From assembly GCA_026004615.1 (NCBI GenBank), contig BPJM01000003.1, positions 62,001-126,000 on the forward strand: 64,000 bases of DNA, given 5' to 3'. The notes under the pieces are model-generated. The model saw only the letters and a list, made by a program, of their open reading frames with translations, had not been told where the DNA came from and did not search any database. The DNA is from Planctomycetota bacterium (GTDB lineage Bacteria > Planctomycetota > J058 > J103). The position numbers and the translations under genes are program-made. Shown here one piece after another: positions 46,535 through 54,953 of this stretch (positions are counted from its first letter, which is position 1; the number at the start of each line of letters is the position of its first letter).

Positions 46535-47503
46535 ATGCAAGAGCTGGCGGGCTGTCATGTGCTCGTCACGGGGGGAGCCGGTTTCATCGGTTCCCACCTG
46601 GTGGAGCGGCTGCTGGAGCGGGGCGTACGGGTCACGGTGCTCGACAACTTCGATGACTTCTATGATCCGGCGCGCAAGCGGGCCAACCTGGCAGCGGTGC
46701 AGGGGCGCGCGGAGCTGCGCGTGGTCGAGGGGGACGTGCGCGATGCGCCGCTGCTCGCGCGCCTGTTCCGCGAGGGGACCTTCGATCAGGTGGTGCACAT
46801 CGCGGCGCGCGCGGGGGTGCGGCCGTCGATCGAGCAGCCGCTGCTCTACGAAGATGTGAACGTGCGCGGCACGCTGGTGCTGCTGGAGGCGATGCGCGCG
46901 GCCGGCTGCCGCCGGCTGGTCTTCGCCTCCTCCTCCAGCGTCTACGGCGCGGCGAGCCGGGTGCCGTTCCGCGAGACCGACCCGTGCGACCGGCCGATCT
47001 CGCCCTATGCGGCGACCAAGCGCGCCTGCGAGCTGGCGATCTGGACCTATCATCACCTCTACGGGATCCAGGCGGCGCTGCTGCGGCTGTTCACCGTGTA
47101 TGGACCGCGCCAGCGGCCCGATCTGGCGATCGCCAGGTTCGCGCGGCGCATGCTCGCCGGCGAGCCGATCCCGGTGTACGGCGACGGCAGTTTCGAGCGC
47201 GACTTCACCTATATCGACGACATCCTGCAAGGGGTGCTCGGCGCCATGCAGCGGCTGGAGGGCTGCGAGATCTACAACCTCGGCGGCGCGGTCACGACCT
47301 CGGTCAACGAGCTGATCCGCCTGCTCGAGCGGGTGCTCGGCGTGCCGGCCCGCATCGAGCGGCTGCCGGTCCAACCCGGAGACGTGCCGCGCACCTGGGC
47401 CGACATCACCAAGGCCCGCCAGCGGTTGGGCTACGAGCCCCAGGTGCCGCTGGCGGAGGGGCTCGCCCGCTACGCGGCGTGGCTAGGGGCAGGGCCGCAC
47501 TGA
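46535..47503 (+). CDS. NAD-dependent epimerase, UDP-glucuronate 4-epimerase-like
   Basis: 322 residues. The ATG has AGGAGAGG 6-7 nt upstream. The Rossmann motif is TGGAGFIGSH (from about 12). The SDR catalytic triad is in SSSSVYG and YAATK. DNFDDFYDPARKRANL and FTVYGPRQRPDLAI resemble UDP-glucuronate 4-epimerases of the GAE/CapI type. It would supply UDP-galacturonate or a related sugar for envelope polysaccharide. Substrate specificity is not proven from sequence. Confidence 0.85.
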   Translation: MQELAGCHVLVTGGAGFIGSHLVERLLERGVRVTVLDNFDDFYDPARKRANLAAVQGRAELRVVEGDVRDAPLLARLFREGTFDQVVHIAARAGVRPSIEQPLLYEDVNVRGTLVLLEAMRAAGCRRLVFASSSSVYGAASRVPFRETDPCDRPISPYAATKRACELAIWTYHHLYGIQAALLRLFTVYGPRQRPDLAIARFARRMLAGEPIPVYGDGSFERDFTYIDDILQGVLGAMQRLEGCEIYNLGGAVTTSVNELIRLLERVLGVPARIERLPVQPGDVPRTWADITKARQRLGYEPQVPLAEGLARYAAWLGAGPH

Positions 47504-47572
47504 GGGCCGGGCGGCACCGGGCCGGCAGGCGAGCGCCGCCGGCCCGGCGGCCCCGCTGCGGCCGGCTCGCGG

Positions 47573-47578
47573 TATCAT
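47573..47578 (+). promoter_or_regulatory. Putative -10 element of der
   Basis: TATCAT, 43 nt before the der ATG. No clear -35 in this GC-rich stretch. Confidence 0.3.
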
Positions 47579-47620
47579 GACGGCGCCCGGACAGGGGCGC
47601 CGGGCGCGCAGGGAGCGACC

Positions 47621-49093
47621 ATGCCGATCCCCATCGTCGCGATCGTCGGGCGGCCGAACGTCGGCAAGTCCACGCTGTTCAACCTGCTGGTCGGCCGCCG
47701 GCTCGCCATCGTCGAGCCGACGCCCGGGGTGACCCGCGATCGGCTGAGCGCGGAGGTCACGCTCGGCGAGCGGCGCCTGGAGCTGGTCGACACCGGCGGC
47801 ATCGGCATCGTGGACGAGGCGGGGCTCGCCGGACACATCGAGACGCAGATCGAGCTGGCCATGCACGCGGCCGACGCGCTGCTGTTCGTGCTGGACGCGC
47901 GCGACGGCCTGACGCCGCTCGACCGCCAGATCGCGGCGCGGCTGCGGGCGCTCGGCAAGCCCATCGTGGTGGTGGCGAACAAGGTCGACAGCCCCAAGCA
48001 GGAGCTGGCGGTCGGCGAGTTCCATGCGCTGGGGCTCGGTGAGCCGGTGCGGACCTCGGCGCGCCACGGCGAGGGCCGCAGCGCGCTGGCCGAACGGCTG
48101 CTCCAGCTGTTGCCACCCCAGCCGGCGGCGTCGCCGGCTGGCCCCGAGCGAGAGGCCTTGCGGGTCGCGATCGTCGGCAAGCGCAACGTGGGCAAGTCCA
48201 CCTTCGTCAACGCGCTGTGCGCGGAGCAGCGGGTGATCGTCTCGGAGATTCCGGGCACGACGCGGGATGCGATCGATGTGCGGCTCGAGCGCGATGGCGA
48301 GGTCGTGATCGCGATCGACACCGCGGGCATGCGGCGGCGGCGCTCGGTCGAACATGCGATCGAGCTGTTCAGCCAGATGCGGACCGAGGAGGCGATCCGG
48401 CGCGCCGACGTCGTGCTGCTCATGCTCGACGTGAGCCAGCCCATCTCGGAGGTCGACAAGCGGCTGGCCCGGCAGATCGTGGCGCACCACAAGCCGTGCG
48501 TGGTGGTCGGCAACAAGTGGGACCTCGCTGCGGAGCGGATCCGGACCGAACAGTTCGACGCCTACCTCCGGCGCCGGCTGCCTGGCCTCGCCTTCGCCCC
48601 GGCCGCGTTCACCTGCGCGCGCGAGGGGACCGGGGTGTGGGAGGTGCTGGCGCTGGCGCGCGAGCTGCGACAACAGGCACGGGTGCGCGTGGGCACCGGG
48701 GAGCTGAACCGCGCCATCGGCGAGGCGGTGGCGGCGGTACGCCCCAGCACCGGGCGGCGACCGCGGCCGGGGCTCAGGCGGGTGCGGCCGCGCATCTACT
48801 TCGCGGCGCAGACCGCGGTCGAGCCCCCGACCATCGTGCTCATGGTGAACAAGCCGGAGCTGTTCGGCGAGCGCTACCTGCGCTATCTCGGCAACCGGCT
48901 GCGCGAACGGTTCGGGTTCGCCGAGGTGCCGATCCGGTTCGTGTTGCGCGAGCGGCTCACCCAGTACGTCGGCCGCGAGCGCGCGCTGCGGCGGCACAGG
49001 CAGCGAGCGGGCCGCGCTGGGGCGGCGGGAGCGGAGCGGGAGCAGGCGCCGCCGGCGGCCGGCGCCGAGGGCGAGGGCGCGGGGGGAGGGTGA
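47621..49093 (+). CDS. der: Ribosome-assembly GTPase Der (EngA)
   Basis: 490 residues. The ATG has GGGAG 5 nt upstream. Two GTPase domains are in tandem: GRPNVGKS (10-17) with DTGG and NKVD, and GKRNVGKS (186-193) with DTAG and GNKWD. A KH-like C-terminal domain (about 365-460) follows, then a Gly/Ala/Arg-rich tail. It is essential for 50S maturation. It lies 7 nt before ruvC. Confidence 0.95.
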   Translation: MPIPIVAIVGRPNVGKSTLFNLLVGRRLAIVEPTPGVTRDRLSAEVTLGERRLELVDTGGIGIVDEAGLAGHIETQIELAMHAADALLFVLDARDGLTPLDRQIAARLRALGKPIVVVANKVDSPKQELAVGEFHALGLGEPVRTSARHGEGRSALAERLLQLLPPQPAASPAGPEREALRVAIVGKRNVGKSTFVNALCAEQRVIVSEIPGTTRDAIDVRLERDGEVVIAIDTAGMRRRRSVEHAIELFSQMRTEEAIRRADVVLLMLDVSQPISEVDKRLARQIVAHHKPCVVVGNKWDLAAERIRTEQFDAYLRRRLPGLAFAPAAFTCAREGTGVWEVLALARELRQQARVRVGTGELNRAIGEAVAAVRPSTGRRPRPGLRRVRPRIYFAAQTAVEPPTIVLMVNKPELFGERYLRYLGNRLRERFGFAEVPIRFVLRERLTQYVGRERALRRHRQRAGRAGAAGAEREQAPPAAGAEGEGAGGG

Positions 49094-49100
49094 GGCGCGG

Positions 49101-49607
49101 GTGAGGGTGCTCGGGGTCGATCCCGGCACCGTCGTCGCCGGCTACGGCATCCTGGAGGCCGAAGGCGGAGGCGGCGGGGTGCGGGCGCTCGCCTATGGGG
49201 TGATCCGCGCGCGGCGGGCCGGGGCCGAGCGGATGGAACGCCGGCTGTGGCGGGTGTTCCGCGGGCTGGGGCAGCTGATCGAGGAGCACGCGCCCCAGGC
49301 GCTGGCGCTGGAGCAGGCGTTCGTCTACAAGAACGCGCGCTCGGCGCTGATGCTGGGGCACGGCCGCGCCGCCGCCATGCTGGCGGCGGCCGCCCACGGG
49401 CTGCCGGTCTACGAGTACCAGCCGGCGCTGGTCAAGAAGGCGGTCACCGGCAGCGGGCGGGCGGGCAAGGCCCAGGTCCAGGAGATGGTGCGCCGGCTGC
49501 TGGGGCTCGGCGTGCGGCCGGCGCTGGCGGATGCGGCCGACGCGCTCGCGGTGGCGCTGTGCCACCTGCACCGCGGCGAGCGGCCGGCGGCACCGAGCGG
49601 CGGCTAG
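49101..49607 (+). CDS. ruvC: Holliday junction resolvase RuvC
   Basis: 168 residues. GTG start 7 nt after the der stop. The four catalytic acids are present: D7 (GVDPGT), E71 (ALEQAF), D144 and D147 (LADAADALAVAL). It cleaves Holliday junctions as a dimer. ruvA and ruvB are not adjacent in this window. Confidence 0.95.
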   Translation: MRVLGVDPGTVVAGYGILEAEGGGGGVRALAYGVIRARRAGAERMERRLWRVFRGLGQLIEEHAPQALALEQAFVYKNARSALMLGHGRAAAMLAAAAHGLPVYEYQPALVKKAVTGSGRAGKAQVQEMVRRLLGLGVRPALADAADALAVALCHLHRGERPAAPSGG

Positions 49608-49642
49608 CGGGGCTGGCACCCCGGCCGGGTGGAGGTGGCCCG

Positions 49643-50716
49643 ATGCGACTGCAGATCCCCAAGGCGCTGCGCTGGGAGGGCGAGGAGCAGGGCCGGCTGG
49701 TGCTGCTCGACCAGCGGCGGCTGCCCGCCGAGCGGCGCGAGCTGGTGCTGCGCTCGGCGGCGGAGGTCTTCGAGGCGATCCGGACGCTGGCCGTGCGCGG
49801 CGCGCCGGCGATCGGGGTGGCGGCGGCCTACGGCCTGGTGCTGGGACTGCAGCCCGGGGCGGCAGCGGACGGCCCGGCGCTGGTCGAGCAGGCGCGGGCG
49901 GTGGCGGAGCGACTCGCCCAGGCGCGGCCCACCGCGGTCAACCTGGGCTGGGCGCTGCGGCGCCTGGTGGCCACCGCGGAGCGCGAGGCGGCCGCGGGGC
50001 TGGGGCCCGAGCAGCTGCGCCGGCGGCTGCTCGCCGAGGCGCGCGCGATCGAGGCCGAGGACGCCGCCATGTGCGAGGCGATCGGCCGGCATGGCGCCGC
50101 GCTGTTCCCCCCCGGCGCGCGGGTGCTCACCCACTGCAACACCGGGGCGCTGGCGACCGCCGGGATCGGCACCGCGCTCGGCGCCATCTACACCGCGTTC
50201 GCGCGCGATCCCGCGCTGCGGGTCTTCGCGTGCGAGACCCGGCCCCTGCTGCAGGGCGCGCGGCTGACGGCGTGGGAGCTGGCGGCGGCAGGCGTGCCGG
50301 TGACCCTGATCGCGGACTCGATGGCGGGCGCGCTCATGGCGCGGGGCGAGGTCGACCTGGTGATCGTGGGCGCCGATCGCATCGCCAGGAGCGGCGACGT
50401 CGCGAACAAGATCGGCACCTATGCGCTGGCGGTGCTGGCCGCCGAGCACCGGATCCCCTTCTACGTCGCCGCGCCCAGTTCCACCTTCGACCTGGAGCTC
50501 GACAGCGGTGCCCGCATCCCGATCGAGCAACGCGATCCAGACGAGCTGCGGACCCTGGGCGGCGTGGCGACGGCGCCGCCGGGGATCCAGGTCTGGAACC
50601 CGGCGTTCGACGTGACCCCGGCCCGGCTCGTCCGGGCACTGATCACCGAGCGGGGTGTGATCGCACCGCCGGCGCCCGAGCGCATCGCGGCCGTGCTGGC
50701 CGGGGGTGCGGGCTAG
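49643..50716 (+). CDS. mtnA: S-methyl-5-thioribose-1-phosphate isomerase
   Basis: 357 residues. The ATG has GGAGG 7 nt upstream. Motifs of the eIF2B-related family are intact: VRGAPAIGVAAAYG, HCNTGALAT with catalytic Cys165, IADSMAG, and GADRIARSGDVANKIGTY with Asp245. It isomerises methylthioribose-1-phosphate in methionine salvage. No other mtn gene is in the window, but metH is. Confidence 0.93.
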   Translation: MRLQIPKALRWEGEEQGRLVLLDQRRLPAERRELVLRSAAEVFEAIRTLAVRGAPAIGVAAAYGLVLGLQPGAAADGPALVEQARAVAERLAQARPTAVNLGWALRRLVATAEREAAAGLGPEQLRRRLLAEARAIEAEDAAMCEAIGRHGAALFPPGARVLTHCNTGALATAGIGTALGAIYTAFARDPALRVFACETRPLLQGARLTAWELAAAGVPVTLIADSMAGALMARGEVDLVIVGADRIARSGDVANKIGTYALAVLAAEHRIPFYVAAPSSTFDLELDSGARIPIEQRDPDELRTLGGVATAPPGIQVWNPAFDVTPARLVRALITERGVIAPPAPERIAAVLAGGAG

Positions 50717-50814
50717 GCGGGCCCCGGCGGGCCGCCGGCGCGGCTGGCTCAGGGGGCCATGGGCGCAACGCTGCCGGCACGGCGAACCCCCGGGGCGGCG
50801 GCCCCCGGCCCGGC

Positions 50815-51456
50815 TCAGCGGTTGCGTTTGCCCCGTCTCCTGGTGCGCGCGCCGCGGCCGCCGGCCTTGGTCGGCTTCGCAGTCGTGGTGCGCCTGCGCC
50901 GCGGCGCGGTGGGCGCCGGCGGCGTAGCAGCGGCCTGCTGGTTCGCCGAGGGGGGCTGCGGGCTCTGGGCGCCCGCTTCGGAACCGCCAGCGACGGCAGC
51001 GGCCAGGGCGGCCGGTGGTGCTGCCGGCTCGATGCTGGGCCGCTGGGCGGCGTTCTTGAGCCGCTTCTGGCTGGTGAGGATGGCATGCAGCTGCTGCATG
51101 CTGAGATCGCCCCGCTCGATCAGGATGTGGCCCAGCCGCGCACCCGGACCGCGGCGGCGCTGCTCGGCGAGCGCCTCTTCCAGCTGCTGTTCGGTGAGCA
51201 TGCCGTGGCGCACGGCCAGCTGCCCGCACAGCGTGTCTTCCAGCAGGACCTCGCTCTTGGCCTGCGCCCACAGGATGGCATTGACCTGCTCCTCGGTCAG
51301 GTAGCCCAGCTTGCGGCAGACCTCGCCCAGCGTCGGTCCGAGCCCGCCGCCGGTCTTCTCCCACTGGTGGCGCACCGCCTGTTCCAGCTGCTCGCGGGTG
51401 AGCATGCCGTTTTTGAGCGCGATCATCCCGAAGAACAGGTCGGGCAACGATTCCAT
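50815..51456 (-). CDS. GspE-N/MshEN-like repeat protein with basic tail
   Basis: 213 residues from the ATG at 51456; an in-frame GTG lies at 51462. Four copies of a helix-turn pattern, G.LT..QL..A...Q, occur in the first ~130 residues: NGMLTREQLEQAV, LGYLTEEQVNAIL, HGMLTEQQLEEAL and RGDLSMQQLHAIL. The same pattern forms the N-terminal domain of GspE/PilB ATPases, which in MshE binds c-di-GMP. No ATPase is attached. A Pro/Ala linker and a strongly basic tail (last ~30 residues, Arg/Lys-rich) follow, suggesting nucleic-acid or membrane contact. It lies 38 nt after a smaller paralog. Confidence 0.65.
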   Translation of the reverse strand: MESLPDLFFGMIALKNGMLTREQLEQAVRHQWEKTGGGLGPTLGEVCRKLGYLTEEQVNAILWAQAKSEVLLEDTLCGQLAVRHGMLTEQQLEEALAEQRRRGPGARLGHILIERGDLSMQQLHAILTSQKRLKNAAQRPSIEPAAPPAALAAAVAGGSEAGAQSPQPPSANQQAAATPPAPTAPRRRRTTTAKPTKAGGRGARTRRRGKRNR

Positions 51457-51494
51457 CGCCACCGCCCCGGTCCCGGCGCCCTCGCGGCGCCCTT

Positions 51495-51764
51495 TCACCG
51501 ATCGGCCAGCCCCTCGGCGCCGCGCCACATCTCGGCGGTTCCCTCTCCGTGCAGCGCCCCGTGCTGCCGGTCGTGTTCGGCAAGGATGTCGATCACCTGT
51601 TCGCGCGTCAGATAGCCCAGCTCCACGAGCAGGCAACCGATCAGTACGTGTCCTTCGCCCCGCTCGCGCCGCTCGCGTTGCACCGCCAGCGCGTGCCGCA
51701 GCTGCTCGAGCGTCAGGTAGCCCTTCTCGATCGCGATGCCGCCGAACAGCCGTTTCTCCGCCAC
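51495..51764 (-). CDS. Short GspE-N/MshEN-like repeat protein
   Basis: 89 residues from the GTG at 51764 (GGGAG 8 nt upstream). It contains two copies of the same pattern: KGYLTLEQLRHALAVQ and LGYLTREQVIDILAEH, separated by the small-residue stretch GHVLIGCLLVE. It looks like a half-size paralog of the next gene. In the GspE N-domain such repeats mediate docking or c-di-GMP binding. Its position 118 nt after the transaldolase gene suggests read-through or a promoter in that gap. Confidence 0.62.
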   Translation of the reverse strand: MAEKRLFGGIAIEKGYLTLEQLRHALAVQRERRERGEGHVLIGCLLVELGYLTREQVIDILAEHDRQHGALHGEGTAEMWRGAEGLADR

Positions 51765-51882
51765 CGCTCGCTCTCCCGTGCCGTCGTCGCGCGAAGCAGC
51801 AGGATCGGGGCGGCTACCGGGGGGCCGCCCCGGGACTCGCCGGCGCGCTGGCAGAACTCCCACCACCCTCAGCGGTTCTACG

Positions 51883-52527
51883 TCACTTGGGGACCTTCTG
51901 CCAGTCCTGCAGGAACCGTTCCAGTCCCTGGTCGGTCAGCGGGTGGCGCAGCAGGCGGGCGAACACGGCGGCGGGCACGGTGGCGACGTCCGCCCCCGCC
52001 AGCGCCGCCTCCAGCACGTGGGCCGGGTGGCGGATGCTCGCCGCGAGGATCTCGGTCTCCAAGGCGTAGTTGTCGAAGATGGTGCGGATCTGGCGGATCA
52101 CCTCCATGCCGATGTGACCCACGTCATCGAGTCGGCCGATGAACGGCGAGACGTAGGTGGCGCCCGCCTTGGCCGCCAGCAGGGCCTGCACCGGCGAGAA
52201 GCACAGCGTCACGTTGACTTTGATCCCCTCGCCGCTGAGCGTGCGCGTGGCCTTGAGCCCGGCGGCGGTCAGCGGGCACTTCACGACCACGTTCGGCGCG
52301 ATCTGGGCGAGCGCGCGGCCCTCCGCGAGCATGCCCTCGTGGTCGGTGGCGACCACCTCCAGCGAGACCGGCCCCTGGACCGCGGCGCAGATCTCCTCCA
52401 CGCAGGCGCGAAAGGGCTTGCCCGTCTTGGCGATCAGACTCGGGTTGGTCGTCACCCCGTCGAGCAGCCCCAGCGCGGCGAGCTCGCGGATCTCTTCGAT
52501 GTCCGCGGTGTCGACGAACAGCTTCAT
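51883..52527 (-). CDS. tal: Transaldolase, small TalC/MipB type
   Basis: 214 residues, the size of the short decameric transaldolase/fructose-6-phosphate aldolase class. The ATG at 52527 has GGAGGG 8 nt upstream. [13 protein letters not shown] is the canonical opening; [11 protein letters not shown] and Schiff-base Lys83 in VVVKCPLT follow, then [23 protein letters not shown]. It moves dihydroxyacetone units in the pentose phosphate pathway. It lies 53 nt after the methyltransferase gene. Confidence 0.94.
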   Translation of the reverse strand: MKLFVDTADIEEIRELAALGLLDGVTTNPSLIAKTGKPFRACVEEICAAVQGPVSLEVVATDHEGMLAEGRALAQIAPNVVVKCPLTAAGLKATRTLSGEGIKVNVTLCFSPVQALLAAKAGATYVSPFIGRLDDVGHIGMEVIRQIRTIFDNYALETEILAASIRHPAHVLEAALAGADVATVPAAVFARLLRHPLTDQGLERFLQDWQKVPK

Positions 52528-52580
52528 CCGGAACGCCCTCCGACCCGTGCCCCGATCGTAGCGGCTGGGCGCCGGCGGGG

Positions 52581-54242
52581 TCAAGGCGCAGCCAGGGGTT
52601 CCAGCACCCCGCGCGCGCACAGCGCCAGCACCTCATCGAGTCGCGGAGCGCTCTGCCCGAGCGCCGCGAGCGCCGCGCGCAGCGGCGGCGGTGGTGCGGC
52701 GGCTTCGGCCTCGGTCCGCTCGCTGCCGGCGCCGCGCGGCCGCTGCGCGCCGGCCGCGCTCCGCTCGGGCGGCGACAGCTCCGCGGAGGGCGGCGGTGCG
52801 TCCTCGGCGGCCGCCGGCCGGCCCGCCCCTCCCAGCGCCTGCAACAGCGCCCAGGCACCTGGCGAGATGCGCGCCGGCTCCAGCGGCAGGCCCCGGCAGT
52901 GCGCGGTGCATGCCAGCGCGCGCAGCCGACCGCCGGGGCCGGCGGCCGCACTGCGGGTCAGCAGCACGTCGGCGGCCAGGCGCAGCCGCCGCTCCAGCAG
53001 CTCGTCGGGAAAGACGATCCCGTGCGCCAGCTCGGCGCCGCGCAGCAGGCGGAGCACCAGCTCGGGCGCCGGGCCGCGGGGCGGCGCGCACGCCACCCGG
53101 TCCACCCACGGCGGGCTCGGGCCGCGGTGCGGCCGGACGCACAGCACTCCGCCGGCCAGCCATCGCACCCCGGCGCGCACCAGCGCCCGCCGCCAGCGCG
53201 CAAACCGGCGCGCGCGCTGCTGCTCGCTGTCGCCAAAGGCGCGCCGTACCTGCGCCAGCGCGTACTCCTCCACGCGCTGCCGCCCGAACTCCAGCCACAG
53301 CGCGCCCAGGTCGGCCCCGGGCCCGAGCCAGCTGCGGACCAGCTCGTCGGCCTCGAGCCCGCACCGCTCGGCGATCACCGTCACCACCAGCGCCAGCCCA
53401 CCGCGCACCAGCCGTTGCGGCAGCGCCCGCAGCAGGCGCGCCAGCACCCGCTCGCCGCGCGGGCCGGCATCCCGGTAGGCCAGCTGCCCCCGCCCGCGAT
53501 GCGGGCTCGGCACGAACGGCGGGTTGGCCAGCACCAGCTCGAACCGCTCGCCGGGCCGCAGCGCCAGATCCAGGTCGGCGCGCACCAGGCGGCAGCGCTT
53601 GGCCACCTCGTTGAGCGCGGCGTTGAAGCGCGCGAAGCGCAGCGCCCGCGCGCTGGTGTCGACCCCGAGCACCCGCTCCGCCCCGGCGCGCGCCGCCACG
53701 ATGGCCTGCACGCCGGAGCCGGTGCACAGATCGAGCGCGCGCCCCTGGCAGCGCTCGGGACACAGGTAGGCGAGCGCGTAGGAGTCGCCCCCCAGGTACA
53801 TGACCGGCTGGCGCGCCAGCGGCCGAAACCGCCGGTCGGTCGCGATGAAGGTCCCGCGGCAGGGGTAGAGCGCGAACGGCGAGTACACCCCGGCCGCGCC
53901 GTTGCGCACCAGGCGGGCGCGCTCCAGCGCCGCCACCAGCTCGCTGTCCAGCGCCCGCCCGAGCTGTGCGGGCGGCAGGGTGTCGCCGAGCAGGAACAGG
54001 CGGGCCAGTGCGGCCAGCGCGCGCGGGGTGCCGGACCGCACCCCGGCCAGCCGCGCGCGCACCGCCACCAGCGCTCCTTCGGCGAGGGCCGCCGGATGCT
54101 CGATCCCCATGAGATCCGCCAGCGGCTGTTCGGCGTAGCCGAGCGCGCGCAGGGCCCGGCGGATCGCGGCCAGCGCCCCCGGGTCCGCAGCGCTCGGCGG
54201 CGGCGCCTGAGGTCGGGGCTGCTCGCTCCGCGCGCGGGGCAT
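52581..54242 (-). CDS. Large two-domain methyltransferase (HemK/RsmC-like core)
   Basis: 553 residues. A helical N-terminal domain (about 22-130) of winged-helix look is followed by a SAM-dependent methyltransferase domain (about 135-330) with motif [29 protein letters not shown] and motif [15 protein letters not shown] points to N-methylation of a nucleobase or glutamine. The C-terminal half (about 340-553) is Arg/Ala/Pro-rich with no recognised domain. The substrate is unknown; rRNA, tRNA or release-factor methylation are all possible. Confidence 0.75.
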   Translation of the reverse strand: MPRARSEQPRPQAPPPSAADPGALAAIRRALRALGYAEQPLADLMGIEHPAALAEGALVAVRARLAGVRSGTPRALAALARLFLLGDTLPPAQLGRALDSELVAALERARLVRNGAAGVYSPFALYPCRGTFIATDRRFRPLARQPVMYLGGDSYALAYLCPERCQGRALDLCTGSGVQAIVAARAGAERVLGVDTSARALRFARFNAALNEVAKRCRLVRADLDLALRPGERFELVLANPPFVPSPHRGRGQLAYRDAGPRGERVLARLLRALPQRLVRGGLALVVTVIAERCGLEADELVRSWLGPGADLGALWLEFGRQRVEEYALAQVRRAFGDSEQQRARRFARWRRALVRAGVRWLAGGVLCVRPHRGPSPPWVDRVACAPPRGPAPELVLRLLRGAELAHGIVFPDELLERRLRLAADVLLTRSAAAGPGGRLRALACTAHCRGLPLEPARISPGAWALLQALGGAGRPAAAEDAPPPSAELSPPERSAAGAQRPRGAGSERTEAEAAAPPPPLRAALAALGQSAPRLDEVLALCARGVLEPLAAP

Positions 54243-54304
54243 GCCGCGACTTTACCCCGCCGCCCGCCGGCCCGCAATCGCGCGCGGCCGCCGCGGGGTG
54301 GGCC

Positions 54305-54332
54305 TTGCAATCCGCAGGGCAGGCGGTAGACT
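54305..54332 (+). promoter_or_regulatory. Sigma70-type promoter of the tRNA pair
   Basis: TTGCAA (54305-54310), a 16-bp spacer and TAGACT (54327-54332), 15 nt before tRNA-Ala. Confidence 0.5.
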
Positions 54333-54347
54333 CGGGTCGCGGGCGGT

Positions 54348-54423
54348 GGGGGTGTAGCTCAGCTGGAAGAGCGCAGCGTTCGCAATGCTGAGGTCAGGGG
54401 TTCGAATCCCCTCACCTCCACCA
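54348..54423 (+). tRNA. tRNA-Ala (anticodon CGC), CCA encoded
   Basis: A full cloverleaf is present. The acceptor GGGGGTG pairs with CACCTCC and keeps the G3-U70 wobble that identifies alanine tRNAs. The D-arm is GCTC/GAGC. The anticodon stem CAGCG/TGCTG encloses loop TTCGCAA with anticodon CGC, reading GCG. The T-arm is AGGGG-TTCGAAT-CCCCT. Discriminator A and CCA are encoded. Confidence 0.97.
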
Positions 54424-54517
54424 CACCTGCCTGCCTGTCCCGGCGCGCACCCGCGGCGTGCAACCCAGGGCTGCAACCGGCCCGGCCTGCCGGCCGCGCC
54501 GCTGCCGAGCGCGCTGC

Positions 54518-54599
54518 GCGCGAGTGGCGGAACTGGTAGACGCGCAGGACTTAGGATCCTGTGTCCTCGGACGTGCGGGTTCGAATCCCGCCTCGCGCA
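54518..54599 (+). tRNA. tRNA-Leu (anticodon UAG), CCA not encoded
   Basis: The acceptor GCGCGAG pairs perfectly with CTCGCGC. The anticodon stem CAGGA/TCCTG has loop CTTAGGA with anticodon TAG, reading CUN. The long variable arm (TGTCCTCGGACGT region) is typical of class II tRNAs. The T-arm is GCGGG-TTCGAAT-CCCGC. Discriminator A is followed by CCC, so CCA must be added after transcription, unlike the neighbouring tRNA-Ala. Confidence 0.96.
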
Positions 54600-54601
54600 C
54601 C

Positions 54602-54620
54602 CCCGCCCGGGGTGGGCGGG
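54602..54620 (+). terminator. Hairpin directly after tRNA-Leu
   Basis: CCCGCCC (54602-54608) and GGGCGGG (54614-54620) form a perfect 7-bp stem with a 5-nt loop, 2 nt after the tRNA. There is no T-tract. Confidence 0.45.
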
Positions 54621-54728
54621 CTGGTGCCCACCGCCGCGCGGTGCTAGGCTGGGTCTCGCTGGGCTGCAGGGCCGTGGCGGGCAGCGGGGGCTGCTCCGGC
54701 GCGGCCCGGCTACGCGGGTGCGTGGCTG

Positions 54729-54905
54729 GTGTACAACACCGGTAGCAAGAAGCTCAAGGTCAACTCCTCCAGCCTGGGCAGCTACAGCGCGAGCGGCGGC
54801 TGGGTGTTCGTCAAGCTGCACGCCTTCAAGAAGCGGCTGGTGGTGGAGTTCGAACTCAAGTTCGAGGGCGGCACGCTCAGCGGCAACGCCTCCGCGGTGG
54901 AGTGA
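54729..54905 (+). CDS. Small orphan ORF, possibly a gene remnant
   Basis: 58 codons from the GTG at 54729; the frame is open from 54648 but offers no ATG. The translation is unlike its GC-driven surroundings: alternating polar and hydrophobic beta-strand-like segments with many Ser, Lys and Val (TGSKKLKVNSSSLGSY, KKRLVVEFELKFEGG). This suggests a real protein segment. No Shine-Dalgarno precedes the GTG. It may be the 3' end of a decayed gene or a small secreted beta protein with an unrecognised start. Confidence 0.35.
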   Translation: MYNTGSKKLKVNSSSLGSYSASGGWVFVKLHAFKKRLVVEFELKFEGGTLSGNASAVE

Positions 54906-54953
54906 GAAAGCCGGCCGGCCGGGCCAGCGCCGCGGGCGTGGCCCGGCCGGGGC

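Noticed and set aside
51069..51456. The 213-residue repeat protein as a degraded GspE ATPase
   Set aside because: No Walker A/B remnant follows the repeats; the tail is a clean Pro/Ala and basic segment, and a complete gspE exists at 14934-16637.
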